64,000 nt of DNA from Leeia aquatica (GTDB lineage Bacteria; Pseudomonadota; Gammaproteobacteria; Burkholderiales; Leeiaceae): assembly GCF_012641365.1 (NCBI RefSeq), contig NZ_JABAIM010000005.1:1-64000 (forward strand). The letters are read 5' to 3'. Made by a program: the position numbers and the translations under genes. How positions within the stretch are numbered: position 1 is the first letter of the stretch; each line of letters begins with the position of its first letter. Of this stretch, positions 60,861 through 64,000 are shown piece by piece. A model generated the notes under the pieces. It saw only the letters and a list, made by a program, of their open reading frames with translations, was not told the DNA's origin and searched no databases.

Positions 60861-61970
60861 ATGTCGGTTCAATTCGTGTCCCAGCACAACACCCCGCCCG
60901 CGCTGTGGGACAACCCGATGGGTACAGACGGTTTCGAGTTCGTGGAGTACACCGCACCGGACCCCGAACAGCTGAAAACCCTGTTCCGCCAGCTGGGCTT
61001 CAAGGCGGTTGCCAAACACCGCACCAAGGATGTGACCCTGTTCCGCCAAGGCGAAGTGAACTTCATCGTCAACGCCGAGCCGGACAGCTTTGCACAGAGC
61101 TTTGCCCGCGTGCACGGCCCTTCGGCCTGTGCCATGGCGTTTCGCGTCAAGGATGCCAAGGCCGCTTACGACCGCGCCATCAGCCTGGGTGCAGAGCCTT
61201 TCGTGCAGCAATATGGCCCGATGGAACTGAATATCCCCGCCATCAAGGGGATCGGCGGCTGCCCGGTCTATCTGGTGGACCGCTACGGCAAGCAATCCAT
61301 CTATGATGTGGACTTTGTACCGCTGGAAGACGACGGCAGTGCAGAATGGGTGGGCGCAGGCCTGACCTATATCGACCATCTGACCCACAACGTACATCGT
61401 GGTCGCATGTCGGTGTGGTCCGGCTTCTATGAGAAGCTGTTCAACTTCCGCGAGATTCGCTACTTCGACATCGAAGGCAAGCTGACTGGTCTGAAGTCGC
61501 AAGCCATGACCAGCGCCTGCGGCAAGATTCGCATTCCGATCAATGAGTCCTCCGACGACAAGAGCCAGATCGAAGAATACCTGCGTGCCTATAATGGAGA
61601 AGGCATCCAGCATATTGCGCTGGGTACCAACGACATTGCCGCCACCATTGAAGCCATGAAGGCCAATGGCATCAAATTCCTCGATACGCCGGATTCCTAC
61701 TACGAGGCGGTGGATACCCGCGTGGCCGGTCATCAGGAAGACGTTGCCAAGCTGAAGCTGCACAAGATCCTGATCGACGGTGCGCCGAGCGAAGGCCAGG
61801 GCTACCTGCTGCAGATCTTCACCGAAACGGTGATTGGCCCGATCTTCTTCGAGCTGATCCAGCGCAAGGGCAACGAAGGCTTTGGCGAAGGCAACTTCAA
61901 GGCACTGTTCGACTCGATCGAGCTCGACCAGATTCGCCGTGGCGTGCTGGAAGACCCGGCCGCAGCTTGA
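60861..61970 (+). CDS. hpd: 4-hydroxyphenylpyruvate dioxygenase
   Basis: Converts 4-hydroxyphenylpyruvate to homogentisate with Fe(II) and O2. The 369-residue protein shows the two vicinal-oxygen-chelate halves. Iron ligands are visible: His in IDHLTHNV, His in IQHIALGT and Glu in IFTETVIG. The C-terminal gate helix region with GFGEGNFKALF is intact. Start is set at 60861 by GAGGAG 7 bases upstream. hmgA and fumarylacetoacetase follow on the same strand after a 197-bp gap. Confidence 0.96.
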   Translation: MSVQFVSQHNTPPALWDNPMGTDGFEFVEYTAPDPEQLKTLFRQLGFKAVAKHRTKDVTLFRQGEVNFIVNAEPDSFAQSFARVHGPSACAMAFRVKDAKAAYDRAISLGAEPFVQQYGPMELNIPAIKGIGGCPVYLVDRYGKQSIYDVDFVPLEDDGSAEWVGAGLTYIDHLTHNVHRGRMSVWSGFYEKLFNFREIRYFDIEGKLTGLKSQAMTSACGKIRIPINESSDDKSQIEEYLRAYNGEGIQHIALGTNDIAATIEAMKANGIKFLDTPDSYYEAVDTRVAGHQEDVAKLKLHKILIDGAPSEGQGYLLQIFTETVIGPIFFELIQRKGNEGFGEGNFKALFDSIELDQIRRGVLEDPAAA

Positions 61971-62011
61971 GCAAGAAGCGGCTTATCGTCTCGCGAGCGA
62001 GGGTGAAACAA

Positions 62012-62079
62012 GGCGAAAATGACTAAGGAAGCGGAGTTTACTGGGTGTAAATGAGCATTCCGAAGTGGTTTCCAACGCC
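62012..62079. repeat. Structured element between hpd and hmgA
   Basis: A long imperfect hairpin: GGCG (62012-62015) with CGCC (62076-62079), then AAA/TTT and ACT/AGT pairs, GGAA with TTCC, and an inner GTTTAC-TGGGT-GTAAAT loop. It sits in an otherwise gene-free 197-bp gap. The compact palindromic layout resembles dispersed extragenic elements rather than a terminator. Confidence 0.5.
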
Positions 62080-62125
62080 GTATCGCCGTCGCGTAGCAGA
62101 CTGGAAGCAAGTTCTTGAACCAGAT

Positions 62126-62145
62126 GCCGGGCCCACCAGCCCGGC
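62126..62145 (+). terminator. GC hairpin before hmgA
   Basis: Perfect 7-bp stem GCCGGGC / GCCCGGC, loop CCACCA, 22 bp before the hmgA start. No T-run, so either a weak terminator or a leader structure. Confidence 0.35.
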
Positions 62146-62167
62146 TTGACAGACTGACCTGGAGACC

Positions 62168-63313
62168 ATGATGCGTCGCTGGTTGAGTTACCCCCGCGCC
62201 GAAGGTACCTATTCCCGGCAAGCCCATTGCGACCTGCCAAGCGGTACCTATGAGCGCGAAATGGGCAAGGAAGGCTTTTTTGGCCCCACTGCCCACTTCC
62301 ACCATGCCAACCCGCCGACCGGCTGGGTCAAGTTCGAAGGCCCGCTGCAACCGCACGCCTTTGATACGGTAGAGTTGCCGCCCTCCGGCAGCAGCCCGTG
62401 GGATGCCCACGGCCTGTTTGGCAATGGCGACACCCATATCCGCTACTGGAAAGTGGACGCACCGATGGACCATCTGGTGCGCAACGCCGATGGCGACGAG
62501 CTGCTGTTCATCCACGAAGGCGAAGGCGCGCTGTTCTGCGACTGGGGCCACCTGCCCTACCGCGATGGTGACTACCTGCTGCTGCCACGGGGTGCCATGT
62601 GGCGCCTGGTGCCCCGCACCCCCACCCAGCTGCTGCTGATCGAAGCGGTGAATGGTGCCTACCAGGTACCGGAAAAAGGCATCCTCGGCCCGCAAGCCAT
62701 TTTCGACCCGATGGTGCTGGATACCCCGAAGCTGGACGAAGCCTTTGAGGCACAGAAAACCACCAGCTTCGATGGCAATGGTGAATGGCGCGTGGTACTG
62801 AAGCGCCGTGGCGAGCTCTCCGTCATCACCTACCCGTTCAACCCGCTGGATACCGTAGGCTGGCACGGTGACCTGATGGCCTGTCGGCTCAACTGGCGCG
62901 ATATCCGCCCGCTGATGAGCCATCGCTACCACCTGCCGCCCAGCGCGCACAGCACCTTCATTGGCCGCAACTTTGTGGTCTGCACCTTTGTACCGCGCCC
63001 GATCGAATCCGATCCCGGCGCACTGAAGGTGCCGTTCTATCACAACAACGACGACTACGACGAAATCCTGTTCTACCACCGGGGCAACTTCTTCAGCCGC
63101 GACAACATCCACCCCGGCATGCTGACGCTGCACCCCTACGGCTTCACCCACGGCCCGCACCCGAAAGCCTTTGCGCTCTCGCAAACCGCGCCGAAGAAGG
63201 AAACCGACGAAGTGGCGGTAATGATCGACACCCGCTTCCCGGTAGATATCCTTGACGGCGCCCGCCGGGTCGAAGTCAAGGAATACGTCCACTCCTGGAA
63301 ACCCAAGGCCTGA
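62168..63313 (+). CDS. hmgA: Homogentisate 1,2-dioxygenase
   Basis: Opens the ring of homogentisate to maleylacetoacetate. A 381-residue protein of the shorter bacterial type, with YERLxxGFFGP-like YEREMGKEGFFGPTA near the start, and the iron site region YHNNDDYDEILFYHRGNF and HPYGFTHGPHP near the end. The start could be 62168 or the adjacent ATG at 62171; GGAG lies a few bases before. Lies between hpd and the fumarylacetoacetase gene, 7 bp before the latter. Confidence 0.93.
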   Translation: MMRRWLSYPRAEGTYSRQAHCDLPSGTYEREMGKEGFFGPTAHFHHANPPTGWVKFEGPLQPHAFDTVELPPSGSSPWDAHGLFGNGDTHIRYWKVDAPMDHLVRNADGDELLFIHEGEGALFCDWGHLPYRDGDYLLLPRGAMWRLVPRTPTQLLLIEAVNGAYQVPEKGILGPQAIFDPMVLDTPKLDEAFEAQKTTSFDGNGEWRVVLKRRGELSVITYPFNPLDTVGWHGDLMACRLNWRDIRPLMSHRYHLPPSAHSTFIGRNFVVCTFVPRPIESDPGALKVPFYHNNDDYDEILFYHRGNFFSRDNIHPGMLTLHPYGFTHGPHPKAFALSQTAPKKETDEVAVMIDTRFPVDILDGARRVEVKEYVHSWKPKA

Positions 63314-63320
63314 GCACACC

Positions 63321-64000
63321 ATGAAACTCGCCACCCTCAAACAAGGCGGCCGTGACGGCACCCTGGTTCTGGTCAGCCGTGACCTCAGCCGTGCGGTAGC
63401 CGTACCGCAGATCGCCACCACCCTGCAATCCGCGCTGGACCAGTGGGACAGCGTGGCACCCCGCCTGCAGGAAATCTATCTGGCGCTCAATCGCGGCGAA
63501 GTCGCCAGCAGCATCGCCTTCGACCCCGCCGCCTGCCACTCGCCGCTGCCCCGCGCCTATCAGTGGGCCGATGGATCAGCTTACGTCAACCACGTCGAGC
63601 TGGTACGCAAGGCACGTGGTGCCGAGATGCCGCCGGAATTCTGGACTGACCCGTTGATGTACCAGGGCGGCTCCGACAGCTTCCTCGGCCCGCGCGAACC
63701 CATCTGGGTGCGCGATACCAGCTGGGGCGTGGACCTGGAAGGCGAAGTGGCGGTGATCACAGGTGATGTGCCGATGGGTGCCAGTGCAGAAGCTGCCGCG
63801 CCCCACATCCGCCTGCTGATGCTGGTCAACGACGTGACCCTGCGCAACCTGATCCCGGCCGAGCTGGCCAAGGGCTTCGGCTTCTTCCAGAGCAAACCGG
63901 CCACCGCCTTCTCCCCGGTCGCCATCACGCCGGACGAGCTGGGCACCGCCTGGGATGGCAAAAAGGTACACCTGCCACTGCGCGCCAGTATCAACGGCAC
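63321..64000 (+). CDS. Fumarylacetoacetase-family hydrolase (partial, runs off the window)
   Basis: Final step of tyrosine catabolism: cleaves fumarylacetoacetate to fumarate and acetoacetate. 226 codons are visible from the ATG at 63321; the C-terminus lies beyond the window. Start reads MKLATLKQGGRDGTLVLVSR. The metal site is in DLEGEVAV, and GFGFFQSKPATAFSPVAITP holds the substrate-binding lysine region. It begins 7 bp after hmgA, so the two are cotranscribed. Family length is about 330, so roughly 100 residues are missing from view. Confidence 0.9.
   Translation, partial: MKLATLKQGGRDGTLVLVSRDLSRAVAVPQIATTLQSALDQWDSVAPRLQEIYLALNRGEVASSIAFDPAACHSPLPRAYQWADGSAYVNHVELVRKARGAEMPPEFWTDPLMYQGGSDSFLGPREPIWVRDTSWGVDLEGEVAVITGDVPMGASAEAAAPHIRLLMLVNDVTLRNLIPAELAKGFGFFQSKPATAFSPVAITPDELGTAWDGKKVHLPLRASING

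Noticed and set aside
61802-63421. 539-residue minus-strand frame over hpd and hmgA
   Set aside because: Antisense to two well-identified genes; no motif in the translation.
1-64000. CRISPR arrays, tRNAs, prophage or intact insertion sequences
   Set aside because: I looked for regularly spaced repeats, T-loop signatures, integrases and transposases and saw none.

Overview
This is a gene-dense, GC-rich stretch of chromosome that looks like a betaproteobacterium, most likely of the order Neisseriales (Chromobacteriaceae or a relative). That placement is inferred from gene content (prfB-lysS operon, a BPH-type proteasome homologue beside hslO, a DUF1631 gene, an emrAB block, darcynin) and was not tested by a search. 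I see no CRISPR array, tRNA, rRNA, intact insertion sequence or prophage. Most of the window is ordinary core and transport genes.

Layout. 0.1-3.3 kb: lysS, an Ivy-like lysozyme-inhibitor gene and prfB (with its programmed +1 frameshift) on the minus strand. 3.4-7.4 kb: a TetR-controlled emrA / VC0807-like / emrB efflux operon with its operator visible. 7.4-17.5 kb: a darcynin-like protein, a CHASE4-EAL c-di-GMP phosphodiesterase, a secreted serine protease overlapping a membrane FHA protein, an aminotransferase and two large uncharacterised proteins. 17.8 kb: 4.5S RNA (ffs). 18-25.6 kb: hslO with a BPH-type proteasome homologue, an O-methyltransferase, a YafJ-like amidotransferase, a diguanylate cyclase overlapping a FecR protein, a 2-hydroxyacid dehydrogenase and phbB. 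25.6-36.6 kb: a LysR regulator, an MdtH-like transporter, cspA, clpS-clpA, a chemoreceptor, a Nif3 protein, a DegS-like protease and another MFS transporter. 36.6-40.8 kb: a DUF1631 gene preceded by a c-di-GMP-I (GEMM-I) riboswitch, then ispF, a response regulator and a low-molecular-weight phosphatase.

40.8-54.3 kb is the most distinctive block. Two divergent operons encode a sugar-type ABC importer with two paralogous binding proteins, RidA, an unrecognised barrel-like protein, an SDR, the ABC ATPase, a D-serine dehydratase-like PLP enzyme, an RpiR regulator, an N-acyl-D-amino-acid deacylase, and the kinase and aldolase for 2-keto-3-deoxygalactonate. The composition suggests import and cleavage of a conjugate between a D-amino acid (D-Ser/D-Thr type) and a sugar acid, with both halves feeding to pyruvate. 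The substrate is my inference.

54.3-64 kb: a periplasmic binding protein, guaB, maiA with an overlapping SUKH-like gene, a nitroreductase, an EamA exporter divergent from its MarR regulator (two operator copies visible), and the tyrosine/homogentisate pathway: Lrp/AsnC regulator, hpd, hmgA and a fumarylacetoacetase cut by the window end. maiA lies about 4 kb away and completes the route. c-di-GMP is a recurring theme: a cyclase, a phosphodiesterase and a riboswitch are supported, with two possible effector proteins.
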